Position numbers and translations under genes: made by a program
The notes under the pieces: generated by a model
What the model was told of the DNA's origin: nothing
What the model saw: the letters and a program-made list of their open reading frames with translations, nothing else
Databases searched by the model: none
Part shown: piece after piece, positions 40,117-49,744 of the stretch
How the letters are laid out: every line of letters begins with the position of its first letter
Numbering within the stretch: the first letter of the stretch is position 1
Assembly (NCBI RefSeq): GCF_000002875.2
Contig: NC_009403.2
Location: 289,001 to 353,000, forward strand
DNA length: 64,000 nt
Direction: 5' to 3'
Origin: Leishmania infantum JPCM5
Lineage: Eukaryota > Euglenozoa > Kinetoplastea > Trypanosomatida > Trypanosomatidae

Positions 40117-40983
40117 CGTATTTTTGTGCGCGTGTAGGGCCACGATCGGCTCCGGACATGTTGAGGAGGGAAAGGGTTGTCCCTTCTCCATTGCCGCCAA
40201 GATGGTGGGTTCTTGTGGTGCTCGTCTTCTTGCCGTTTGACAGGGACTGCGGTGTGGAGCTGGGCGGCAAGGTGGAGGGACGACGTATGCGGTGTCCTAT
40301 CCGAGTCGCTGCACGCCTCCTTGACTTCCTCGCCCGGGCTCTCCGCGAAAAAAAAGGCAAGAAACGGTCACCCTCAGACGGAGATGAAGGCGCGCACATG
40401 GAAAGGGTGCTCGCTGACGCTCGACCCGCCACGCCTTTAGACGGGTTTTTTCTGCCCCTCCCTCCCTTTTCTCTCTCTCTCTCGCTTTCCTTTTGTGTTG
40501 TTGTTCTTCTTCTGCCCTCCTCTCAGGAAATGCGCCGGCGCACCCTCCACGTCGTGTGCAGGTACGATTTATCCATGAACCGCTCGCGATGCGAGGTGGA
40601 GCGGGGTGGGGAGAGATGCTCGCACGCTCATGCGTGCTTCTTTTTCTTTTTTCATATGCTTCCCTCCCCCCTTCTCCTGCTCCCCCCCCCGAAACTCCCT
40701 GGCGGGGGCGGTGAGGAATGCTCAGCACCTCTCATGCATCACTTTCTCTCATTTTGTGTGCCCCTCTGCTCTGCTCGTTCTCCCTCCACCCACCCCTGTG
40801 TGCCACCTCTCTGCATGGAAAGGCGCCGTCTTTCTCACCACATGACCTTCGCATCGTTCCATCCTCCTCTCACGCACAAACAGCGAAGGCACAGACCCAG
40901 TCGCTCTCATCTCTCCCCTTTTCCTCTCATGCTAGATAATCTCACCGCACTCTTCGCTGTCGAATAAGCTCCGCAGACGGGCA
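40117..40983. other. Spacer VPS36-methyltransferase-like gene
   Basis: UTR and intergenic DNA, pyrimidine-rich from 40440 onward. It ends in a clear splice-acceptor region. No gene seen. Confidence 0.6.
40901..40935 (+). promoter_or_regulatory. Probable spliced-leader acceptor for 40984 gene
   Basis: An almost pure pyrimidine tract (40901-40928) is followed by GCTAG, with AG at 40934-40935, 48 nt before the ATG. Confidence 0.55.
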
Positions 40984-42558
40984 ATGGAACGTGTGGCATC
41001 GATGCTGTCGGCGTTAAAACCGACTCTGGAGAAGCACCAGCTAGGCAGCTGGAAGCCGGCTGAGGTGGACCGGCTCTGCGCCATGCTGAGAGAATACGGC
41101 AAGCAGGAGCGGCGAGAGAAGTGCAGCACACGCTGTCTCAACGGCGCCGCTACTGCTCTTGCATCTCTCCCTTCCTCCTCTGGCGCCCCGCCATCGTTGC
41201 CTAGCGGGGGCGACGACGTGGAAGGCGAAAACGATACGGATGAAGAGGCGTTCGCCGGTGCGGTCAGCGAGGTGGATCGGTGCCTCAACCTCGTGCGCGA
41301 CTTCCTTAAGCGGCGTATGCCGTTCGGTGCGGTAGTGGAACCCACTCTCCCTGCTGGCACAGCAGAGCGACAAGCGCCGCAATCCAGTTGTGCGGGCACC
41401 ACTTCTTGGAAGCGGGCTCGCTCTCCCAGCGGTGAGGCGTCGTCATCCGCACCGACGAGCAACAGCGTCCATAGCGGCGCTGCGGTGGTCGCGGCGCCTG
41501 TGTACGCCGTGGATGCGTTCCTGTACGCGGAGGGCGATATCGAGAAGCTCGTGGAGGCGAAGAAGTTGGCGCGGGAGTACTGCTGCCGCTGCGGCAGCAC
41601 TGATCTCGGACTGGTGGAGTTCATCACTCACTCCTTCTCGCAAGACCAGCTCGTCTACCTCAGTTGCTTTCTCCTGCCGCACCTTCTCGACGTAGTCGTC
41701 GCGTCTGACGAGGCATCGCGGCCGCTGTCCATCGCAGACGTCGGCTCTCGGCTCGGTATCGTGCTGTGGGCATGTGCGTTTGCGCTGCAACGGGGTCTTC
41801 TTGCACCAGCGCAGGCTGTGGCCATGGATGCGGCCGCTGGTGACGCGGCACCGGAGGTGAACCTCGTCGGCATCGAGTTGGATGCGACGTTCGTGAAGAT
41901 CTCCCAGGACGTTGCGCGTCGCTTCTTTGCGCAGCGGCGTCGCCACGCACCGAAGCTGGACTCGACGCCGCAGCCCGCTGCGGCTGACGGCGTCGACGCG
42001 AAGCTGCCGGATGTGTCGTCGAGCATTCAGCTCCTACAAAGTGACTGCTTCGAGGGTGCTGCCGCCTCTGCCCTCTCTGACAGCTCCCTCGTGGTGATGC
42101 ACAACGTATTTGAGTACTTCTGCACCACAGCGGTAGAGCACGCCCGCTGCTGGCTGAAGCTGCGCCGCCTCGTGCACCGCTCTGGGCAGTTTCTTGTGTG
42201 CAGCCCAGCTCTCGAGGTAACACTCGGCACCTTCACAGACGAGGTGTGGTTGCAGGCGTGGCAGCTGGAGAATGGAAAGGATGCCAGAGGCACGTCAACG
42301 CCGCTGGCGTGGTTGGCCTCGTACGTGGAGCCGTTTGATACAGCGGATGTGGCCTCCGACTTTCTGGCGATGCGCACGTTGTCTTGCGAGGGCTGTGACA
42401 ACGGCAGCGACGGGGACAAGCACGATGAGGATCACCATCGCGGACGCAGTCGCGACCACTACCATCATCACGGTAGCGAAGAAGATGAGGAGGAAGGGGA
42501 AGAGGCCAGCGAGATGGCGGAGCAGATTCAGCGAATCCACGTGTACCGTGTCAAGTAA
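40984..42558 (+). CDS. Putative SAM-dependent methyltransferase-like protein, orphan
   Basis: I do not recognise a named family. The 524-residue protein has a helical N-terminus, a low-complexity linker (about 125-175), a Cys cluster YCCRCG at 199-204, and then a Rossmann-type core. Motif I-like IADVGSRLG is at 250-258, and VGIELD, a possible adenosine-ribose acidic motif, at 295-300. SDCFEGAA follows, and then VVMHNVFEYF. The order glycine-rich loop, acidic strand end, SDCF, hydrophobic strand resembles Dot1-like and other class I methyltransferases. The motif-I glycine pattern (DVGSRLG) is slightly unusual. The C-terminus is His/Asp/Glu-rich, which could bind metal or be only low complexity. 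The substrate is unknown. Confidence 0.72.
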   Translation: MERVASMLSALKPTLEKHQLGSWKPAEVDRLCAMLREYGKQERREKCSTRCLNGAATALASLPSSSGAPPSLPSGGDDVEGENDTDEEAFAGAVSEVDRCLNLVRDFLKRRMPFGAVVEPTLPAGTAERQAPQSSCAGTTSWKRARSPSGEASSSAPTSNSVHSGAAVVAAPVYAVDAFLYAEGDIEKLVEAKKLAREYCCRCGSTDLGLVEFITHSFSQDQLVYLSCFLLPHLLDVVVASDEASRPLSIADVGSRLGIVLWACAFALQRGLLAPAQAVAMDAAAGDAAPEVNLVGIELDATFVKISQDVARRFFAQRRRHAPKLDSTPQPAAADGVDAKLPDVSSSIQLLQSDCFEGAAASALSDSSLVVMHNVFEYFCTTAVEHARCWLKLRRLVHRSGQFLVCSPALEVTLGTFTDEVWLQAWQLENGKDARGTSTPLAWLASYVEPFDTADVASDFLAMRTLSCEGCDNGSDGDKHDEDHHRGRSRDHYHHHGSEEDEEEGEEASEMAEQIQRIHVYRVK

Positions 42559-44429
42559 CGCCTGCGCCCGCGCGCGCGCGCGATAGAGAGAGAAAGGTAC
42601 TGCGCTCACGACTTTCGTAGGCGAAGCGAAGCGTGGAGCGGGACACCGCGCAAACATCTCAGTAACCACAAAGCGCCGAGAGCCATGCGCAGAGTTGCGC
42701 CGCGGTGTGCGTGTGTGCGTGGCGGGGGGGGAGGCGAAAACGAAAAGAGGTGAGCGGTTGATTTCTTTGTGGTTTTGCGAGCCCATAGCTTAGTCGATGA
42801 AGTCTGCGGAGGCATCTGGCGAGCATACAACAGAGGGCAGGGAAGCTTGACACTGCGACGCACACCCGAGACCACCTCGATCCCGCTTCCCCGCCCCACT
42901 ACGATCATCACCATCAGCATTGCACCTCGGCGTGCACCCGTGCGTCTCTTTCTTTGGTTTTCTTTGTCTTTTTTTTTTCGTCGTTGTTCTTAGCCGTCTT
43001 CAGGCGTCTCCACCGAATCCGACACACTGACGACGAGGTGTGCAGCGTGAGGCCATCATGGATCGGGCGCACTTAACTGCAAAGCTGTTCGTTGAGTTCG
43101 GCGCTAACCAACAAACTGATAAAGGAAGGCGGCAGACGTGTGAACGTCAGTGACTGCGCTCATGTCCATGGCGAACGCTGGGTTCGTTGCCAGCATAGTG
43201 CTGCGCGGAGCACCTACACGCGCCATGTCAGCTGGTGCTTTAGGAAGACATGGACGACAAGTGCCTTACACACTGCTCAGAGGTTGACGGATGCAAGCAG
43301 AGCAGCGGCGCTCTCCGTGGGAAGCTAGCAGCGTGTGACCACTGGCCTCTACTCTTTCCCCGTGTCTGAGAGAGCGTGCTCTTCAGTTTATGCCCACCGT
43401 CTCCCCTGTTCTCTCTGCCTTCACTAATGCAGGCAGGAAAAGTATATACGCAAACCTGCGACATATTTTTCTTCTGTGTGCCACGTACGAAGGAGGGGTC
43501 TAGCGAGCTGGTGTACGGCCTCAGTCACGCTTGTGGATCGCGCCACGCACGCATCGACTTTTCTTTCGCCCTTGTCGCTGGGTCGCTCCCCCCTCCTTCC
43601 CTCCCCACCCTCCCTCCCTCCTGCTGAGCTGCCTCCCTCTTCCCCATTGCTCTACTCGTTCAGGGAGGAGGAGGCCCCACATCGGAAGGGGACAGTGCAC
43701 TAGACAAAAGCAAGACCAACGACAGGAGACGCATTGTCGTCTACGCACGCGCCTGCTACGTTTTTTTGTTCGTGAGCCTGTTCGCTTGCGACCCTGCGCA
43801 TTCGTGACACCTGCACATCTGAAAGCCGTTCTCACGCTCAGGGGTGGGGCCTTCCCAGGCCGATTCAAAAAGTGTTTCAGCTGTCGTTTTTTTTTTTTGG
43901 GGGGGAGTGGAGGAAGGGGGGCGAGGTCTCTATTGTTCACTTCTTTTTCGGTTTCTCGGTTGGCATCCTGCCCCCGCCCTGCGCTCCTCGACTCGCACCC
44001 GCACCTCCATTGTTCGAAAGAACGACGCACATAGCGCGCACTCGTTGCTAGGCGTGGCGGAGGACGGTGTCAGCGACGGCGTAGGTGAGCGCTTGCACGG
44101 ACTGCGTCCCGCGCGTGATTTGTTGTTGTTGAGAGGACTGGCGCATTCTGTTTTACCCCTATTACTTGTGTCGTCTCTGCTCGTCTCTAGTGCGCCGCTG
44201 ACGGTGCCTGACACAGGGGCATGCAGGCGCAGGTTAAGACCTACTTCTCTCGCAATCGCCGTCTTATCTATAGCTCTCCTCTCCACAAGGAGGTTAACTG
44301 CTTCTGTTTTGTTTCCTTGTACTTGGTGCCAGCGCCACCGCGACAGCTTGCATTGCTATTTCATCTCTTGGGGTCCACGGGCGCCAAAGTCGCGCAGCTC
44401 ATCATACGCGAGACCACAGAACAACAAAA
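42559..44429. other. Spacer methyltransferase-like gene-PIN-like carrier
   Basis: Mostly UTR-like, with poly-T/G tracts near 43885-43920 and pyrimidine tracts. Bases 43030-43325 form a balanced-composition island without pyrimidine bias; its open frame (from 43092) has no ATG and no recognisable domain. No gene seen. Confidence 0.5.
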
Positions 44430-45905
44430 ATGGGAGACCTGTACTTGGGTATGATGCTCATCACCGCCACAACGGTGGGCAAGATCATACTGTGCGCCCT
44501 CGCGGGCATGCTCGTCTCGAGGTACTTCTCTAACCCGAAAGAAACTCTGACAGGTCTCAGTTACATTTCCGCGAGGGTGTTTCTCCCCTGTCTGCTGTTC
44601 GCAAACCTGTCCATGAACGTGACGTGGGAGCAGCTGAGCAAATTCTATTGGGCACCGTTATTTGCGCTGCTGCCGATGGGGATCGGCTTCCTGTCCTCGA
44701 TGCTGGTGCGTGCCGTTCTCAGAAGGGAGTACCACTTCGTCGTAATCCTTGCCAGCTCCTTCCAGAATGGCCTCACGTTCCCCGTGAGCGTGCTGCTTAA
44801 CCTGAAGGGCATCGAGTGGTTCACAGGGGCTGCCGTCGTGGACGCGCAGTCCTACATCTTCCTGTACAACGTGGTCTGCTCGATAGGGCTGTGGGCTCTC
44901 GGTGACCCCATGATCGCCTACGCGAAGACGAAGGAAGTGGAGTCTGAGGAGGCCAATGATGAGGAGTTGGTGGCCAGGCGGCGTCCGTACAGCATGGATG
45001 GGCGTGTCGACGGCGAAGCGGAGGGCAAGGAAAAGGCGCAGTCGTCGCCGCACACGGCAGCAGCGGCGCAGCAGGGCCATGCCACCGCGCATGAGCAACT
45101 CGAGTGGTATCGGCCGGCGCAGGCAAGTGATAAGCCGATCATGCTGCCACCAGGGTCCCCTGGGATTCTGCTAGATGATGAGATGCGCATTACAAATTCG
45201 AAGTTGAAGCCGAGGGACGATCGTCTCAAGCGTCTGGGCCGGATCGCTCTCACCTCGATCCAGTCCCCAACAGTGCTGAGCAGCATCATCGCCCTCATTA
45301 TCTCCCTTACACCGCCACTGCAGCGGCTGGCAAAGAGCCCTTTTGGCGAGCCCTTCGTCGGTGGCATGGCCCTCGTCGGCAAGGGTGCCATCCCGCTGCA
45401 TCTGGTGGTGCTGGGCTCCTCCGTCGCGGCCAGCCGCCCCAAGGCCCACCCGACATCGTCGGCGAAGAGGGCGCAGGTGACAATATCGTCTCCCACCACA
45501 TCTGCCCCACTGCCGACGAGCGCAGACGGCACCGTCTTTGACGTGTCCGCGTCGCAGCCCGGAACAGGAGTCAACGCCCTTCGTTATTGGATCACCTCGA
45601 GGGTGCAGCCGCAGATTCTCTTCACATGCTGCGCAGTGGTGACGCGGCTCGTGATTATTCCGTGCATCTGCTTCCTTGCCCTGCACATTCTTGTGAAGGC
45701 GGGTCTCATGCCAAGCGAGAAGCCATTCTTGCTCTCGATGCTGGTGGCCATCATATCGCCTACCGCCATCAACTCGACGCTGATCTGCACCATGCGTGAA
45801 TATCACGTCCGCGACTACTCGCACATGATGTTTTTTATGTACCTCAGCAGCATCATCACATCCTCCGTATGGCTTTTCTGCATCCTCTTGTACTTGTCGG
45901 ACTAG
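44430..45905 (+). CDS. Membrane transport protein of the PIN/PILS-like (Mem_trans) family
   Basis: This 491-residue polytopic membrane protein has the layout of the auxin-efflux-carrier family and its non-plant relatives. Five hydrophobic helices lie in the first 165 residues, followed by a hydrophilic loop (about 168-285, rich in Glu, Ala and Gln). Another block of about five helices reaches the C-terminus. Family-type landmarks include ISARVFLPCLLFANLS early on, SSFQNGLTFPVSVLL at about 110-124 and SPTAINSTLICTMRE near 447-461. In yeast and plants, relatives sit in the ER or plasma membrane and move small organic anions; the substrate here is unknown. The ATG is preceded by ACAACAAAA and is the first in frame. 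Confidence 0.82.
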   Translation: MGDLYLGMMLITATTVGKIILCALAGMLVSRYFSNPKETLTGLSYISARVFLPCLLFANLSMNVTWEQLSKFYWAPLFALLPMGIGFLSSMLVRAVLRREYHFVVILASSFQNGLTFPVSVLLNLKGIEWFTGAAVVDAQSYIFLYNVVCSIGLWALGDPMIAYAKTKEVESEEANDEELVARRRPYSMDGRVDGEAEGKEKAQSSPHTAAAAQQGHATAHEQLEWYRPAQASDKPIMLPPGSPGILLDDEMRITNSKLKPRDDRLKRLGRIALTSIQSPTVLSSIIALIISLTPPLQRLAKSPFGEPFVGGMALVGKGAIPLHLVVLGSSVAASRPKAHPTSSAKRAQVTISSPTTSAPLPTSADGTVFDVSASQPGTGVNALRYWITSRVQPQILFTCCAVVTRLVIIPCICFLALHILVKAGLMPSEKPFLLSMLVAIISPTAINSTLICTMREYHVRDYSHMMFFMYLSSIITSSVWLFCILLYLSD

Positions 45906-46851
45906 GCGCGTGGTAGTCGAGCGCCTGTGCACAAGATGTGGGTAGGGAAACGCGGGATAACTGCTGGTCCACTGACATCTGTGCGTGTGAGAGGGTGTGC
46001 ATATGCAAGGTCGAACCCCTTTGTTTTCGTTTTTGGATGAGTGCATTGCGCATTGGTCGTGACCGGAAAAGGAAAATCGTATCCGTGGACGCGGCATACA
46101 CACAAAACAGCCCACGTGCGTATCCGTGAAGGAAAGCTGGCACGCGTCTCCTCGGTTCACGCATTCAGCTATCTATCCATCCCATGGCCAGGGACGTAGG
46201 GGTGAGAGAGGCAGGAGAAAGGGGAGAAGGGGGGTGTGCCGAGATGGTCACATCAGCGACAGCCGTGTACTTGTGTCGTGCTTGATGTAGATTGTCTCAC
46301 TCACTCTAAGCTGCCTCTGGGCACGCGATATGCCGCACCGCCGGCTCACGGATTTTAGCCGTGCACGCGGGCGTGCGTCTGTCTGCTTGTGCATGCGAAG
46401 CCACCGCCTTCGTTGCTGAAGCGCGAAGCAGCGCTCTTCTCTGCTCAATCGCGTGGAACGTACCCTCTCATCACCATCACTTGCGTCGCTGATGACGATG
46501 ATTTCTGCGTTGCTGTCCTGTCCCACTCTCCATCCCTCTCTTGTCGTGCCGTCCACGGGGAAACCCTAACGCCGCTCAGAGCGCTTGTGGTCTGTCGTCT
46601 CTCTGCACATCCACGTGGATCTATTCTTGCTGCCGTCCTCTTCGTGTGCAACCCCATCCCCTCCCCTCTCCACGGAAAGCTCACCACAGCGCAAGACGAG
46701 TACGTGCAGCTCTGGTAGAGTGCCGCCGCTGTTCTAAGCTGAGCACCACGACCCTTGACATACAAGAGGGGGTGGGGCACGTAACCCAGATTTTCTTATC
46801 ACTCCGAGAGAAGAGGCGGTGATACAGCACCAACCAACGGTAGTCGTTCAC
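45906..46851. other. Spacer PIN-like carrier-membrin
   Basis: UTR and intergenic DNA with scattered pyrimidine tracts. I see no gene and no notable repeat. Confidence 0.6.
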
Positions 46852-47559
46852 ATGGCGGCGGTGGTGGACGCAAGCGGCACTGTGGAGGGGGAGCTGCGAC
46901 AGGCGAAGAACACACTGAAAACGCTGAGCACGCTTGCCGAGCAAGCCGAGCGCGGCGCCATGGTGGACTATGACTTAGCCCAGAGACTCATGCACGAGGT
47001 TTCCGACCGCGTGCGGCCTTTGGCGCAAGGCACCATGAACAGCTTCGCCGGCACCACCGCCGTGTCCTCCAGCGGCGCCACGCTGCACGCTCGCGCCGGC
47101 GCCGGGTGCTCGCAAAACGTTACACCGCTACAACGACGACGCGCCGAGCAGGTGCTATCGGAGGTGAAGCTAATCGAAACGGCACTGCACCGCTACGCCA
47201 AGAAGGCGGAGCAGCAGGCCACCTACGTGTCTGATCTGAAGTCGCTTGTCGGCAATGGCGCCGGGGCGTACCGCCAAAACTACGAAGCGATGGACCACCT
47301 GGAGCGCGAGAAAAAGAGCCTGCAGTACGCTCGGCAGCGCATGCAGGCAATGGAGTCGGAGAGCCGCGATGTGCTGGCGGCCCTTCAAGATCAAGGTCGC
47401 CGACTTGGCGGTGTAGGTAGCAAGCTTGGTAATTTGCTGGAGACCCTGGGCGTGTCGAACATGACAATTCTGCAGATTGTACGGCGGAACAAGGCGGATG
47501 CGTGGCTGGTGTACGGCGGGATCGCGCTGCTTCTGTTCTTCCTGTGGTACATTTGGTAG
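46852..47559 (+). CDS. GOSR2: Qb-SNARE of the membrin/Bos1 (GOSR2) type
   Basis: This is a tail-anchored SNARE for ER-Golgi or intra-Golgi fusion. It has 235 residues. An N-terminal helical region (about 8-60) is separated by a Ser/Ala/Gly linker from a second helical part. The SNARE motif runs at about 155-212, with a probable zero-layer Gln at Q181 in LQDQGRRLGG. The signature LGVSNMTILQIVRRN at 199-213 closely follows the GOSR2 pattern (LGLSN...LIEKR). One C-terminal membrane anchor occupies residues 217-235. The frame is open to a GTG at 46819; the first ATG is 46852. Confidence 0.82.
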   Translation: MAAVVDASGTVEGELRQAKNTLKTLSTLAEQAERGAMVDYDLAQRLMHEVSDRVRPLAQGTMNSFAGTTAVSSSGATLHARAGAGCSQNVTPLQRRRAEQVLSEVKLIETALHRYAKKAEQQATYVSDLKSLVGNGAGAYRQNYEAMDHLEREKKSLQYARQRMQAMESESRDVLAALQDQGRRLGGVGSKLGNLLETLGVSNMTILQIVRRNKADAWLVYGGIALLLFFLWYIW

Positions 47560-48253
47560 TCGGCGCCTCTCCTCCTGCTCCCTCCACAAGAAAAGCGAAC
47601 AGCTCGCATGGGGTGACGCTCGGGTAGAAGATCGGAGGAGGGCGAGTGCGAACACGCTCGATACATCCACCGCACATCATTGGCTTCTTGTTCGCGTGTG
47701 TGTGTGTGTGTGTGCGGATGTGTGTGTGTGGGGGAGGGGGGAAGAGGGCATCGTTTAAATGTGTGTTCCTCCTGCGTTTGCTCCGAACTCTCGCCCCCTC
47801 CCCTCTTCCCCACCACCACGAACGCCCACCCTCCTCTGCGTCACATTCGTTCCCTCTCTTCTTGCTGAAGGAAATGTGCGTGGGCCTGCACATGAGCATC
47901 CTCGGGTGTAGGTGTGCTCTCTTGGCCTCGATCGCCATCCGGGACTCCGGGGGTGGTGCGCCGTGGCACCCTCACCCCTTTCTTGTGTCTTCGTTGTCGT
48001 GCTTTCTGCTTTGGTGGGCCGGTCAAGCTGAGACGCTCCCTCCTCCTCCTCCTCCAGAGCTAGAGTGAGGGAGGGAAGGGGAGAGAGAGAGAAAGCGCCA
48101 GCGCGCATGCGTACAGCACACGCTCACAGAGCTGAGCAAGAGCAGCGGCATCTTCGACCGTTCACGAACCCCTCGCCCCCTTCTCTGCTTCTTCTTTATC
48201 TCGCCCCTTTGTTTCTCTCTCTCTTGCTAGCACACCCGTGCACGCTGCGCGAG
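47560..48253. other. Spacer membrin-48254 gene
   Basis: UTR and intergenic DNA with a GT run near 47697-47731. It ends in a strong pyrimidine tract. No gene seen. Confidence 0.6.
48181..48230 (+). promoter_or_regulatory. Probable spliced-leader acceptor for 48254 gene
   Basis: About 45 bases of nearly pure pyrimidine lead into GCTAG, with AG at 48229-48230, 23 nt before the chosen ATG. This supports starting at 48254 rather than at an upstream in-frame ATG. Confidence 0.6.
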
Positions 48254-49012
48254 ATGGAGCTTGGTCAGACGCAGCGACCGCGCGCGCCGGTGGAACCGTT
48301 TCAGGAGTATGAGCCGCGCCGTAAGTGTACCGTGTGTTGCGGCCTCCGCTGCGCCGCCTTCGTCGGCACGACCACCTTCTGCGTCTCCCTCGTCTGCAAT
48401 GCCGTTGTGCTTGGTGGTCGAGTGACGGACGGACGCGGTTGGCGCGGCTTCTTGAATCGCAACGGACTCATCGCCCTGCCTGCCGCCGCCATCACCTTCA
48501 CGCATCAGGTACTCCTCTCTGAGTCGTTGTGGAGCAAAAACAAAAAAACAGTGACGCAGGTGAACACGCTGTCCGCGCTGTCGAACATGTCGCTCTGGGC
48601 CATAGGCACGGTGCTGTGCACGACCACGGCGCGCCGTTACCTGCCAGCGCGCAGCAGAGCCTATCGTCTTGCCCTCTGGGAGTACCACCGGGCGCGCCGC
48701 GGCTGCGCGAACCCGTGGATGCCGACGATCTTCGGCCGTGTGACGGAGGACCTCGACTGGTATAACGTGATGTGGACGCTGACGCTGTACCACCTGCTGT
48801 GGGGCATGGTGTCGGTCATGCTGGAGAAGGAGCTCGGCTCGCACTACGCCATGTTCTACCGAAACTGGCAGTACAGCCGATGGTGCTCGCCGCGATGGAG
48901 GGAGTGGCGTGAGTTGGAGGTGCGTCGCCACGTGGACACGGAGCAAGCCGTCGCGCCGAACCGGTGGGGCACGTTTATCACGAATGATAAGTGGCGCACG
49001 CGCCACTTTTGA
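48254..49012 (+). CDS. Four-helix membrane protein of unknown function
   Basis: I do not recognise this 252-residue protein. It has a hydrophilic N-terminus with CTVCCGLRC (about 25-33). Four hydrophobic segments follow at about 33-54, 72-90, 110-127 and 171-188. Between the third and fourth lies a basic loop of about 45 residues with RLALWEYHRARRG. The C-terminal 60 residues are soluble and very rich in Trp and Arg (SRWCSPRWREWRELEVRR). The frame is clean and the codon use matches its neighbours. Four spans with basic loops would suit an organelle membrane such as the mitochondrial inner membrane, but this is a guess. Confidence 0.75.
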   Translation: MELGQTQRPRAPVEPFQEYEPRRKCTVCCGLRCAAFVGTTTFCVSLVCNAVVLGGRVTDGRGWRGFLNRNGLIALPAAAITFTHQVLLSESLWSKNKKTVTQVNTLSALSNMSLWAIGTVLCTTTARRYLPARSRAYRLALWEYHRARRGCANPWMPTIFGRVTEDLDWYNVMWTLTLYHLLWGMVSVMLEKELGSHYAMFYRNWQYSRWCSPRWREWRELEVRRHVDTEQAVAPNRWGTFITNDKWRTRHF

Positions 49013-49744
49013 GGCCATGCACTCCCTTCTTGCGGGCGCCATGCGTGAGGAAGGTAATTGTGTGATCATAGGCAGCAAGGAAGACGGGGTGCGCGCACGG
49101 TGGCTGTCGATGCAGAGCAAGGGGTCAACAAACCCCCTGATGCCCTCCTTCTTGCCGTCTTGCCCCCGCCCGAGCGTCCTGTGCTCGCAGTTTTGCGAGC
49201 CGCATGCGTTTACTCACCTATCCCTTCAATCCTTCAAAAGAAAAACACGCACGCCGACATACCTCACTCATCCCCCCTCCGAAAACAAAACAAAAACGGG
49301 AGTCAACTGTTGGCGTTGCAGCGCTAGAAACCAACTCTCACGTTTTAGGCGCGTCTTCTTCCCTCAGAGGCCAGAAGAGGAGATGCGGAGAGCACGTTGC
49401 GTCAACGCAGCTTTATATCCACACACGCACACGCAGAGAGACCTGCTCTCCTCGAGTTGCATTCGTTTCTGCCATTGGTCCGCTCCTCTCCTCTCTCCAC
49501 TTCTCCTACTCTCTTCGCTTCCTTGCCACATACACACACACACACACGCACGCACGCACGCACGCTCCCATCCGACCCCTCGTTCCTTGCACGCGCGCGC
49601 TCTTTACTTTGGTCAACGCACAAGTCCTACCATTTTCAACGAAGCTCTGTGGGTCTCTGTGCACCCTCTAGCGCTCTTCTGTCTTTTCACTGCTCCTCTC
49701 CCGACCCCTCGCCTCACACCCTCCCACACCGTCAACCGACGTCC
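49013..49744. other. Spacer 48254 gene-SRP72
   Basis: UTR and intergenic DNA with a CA run near 49531-49548 and a CACG run. The SRP72 frame is open upstream, but only from non-ATG codons. No gene seen. Confidence 0.6.
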
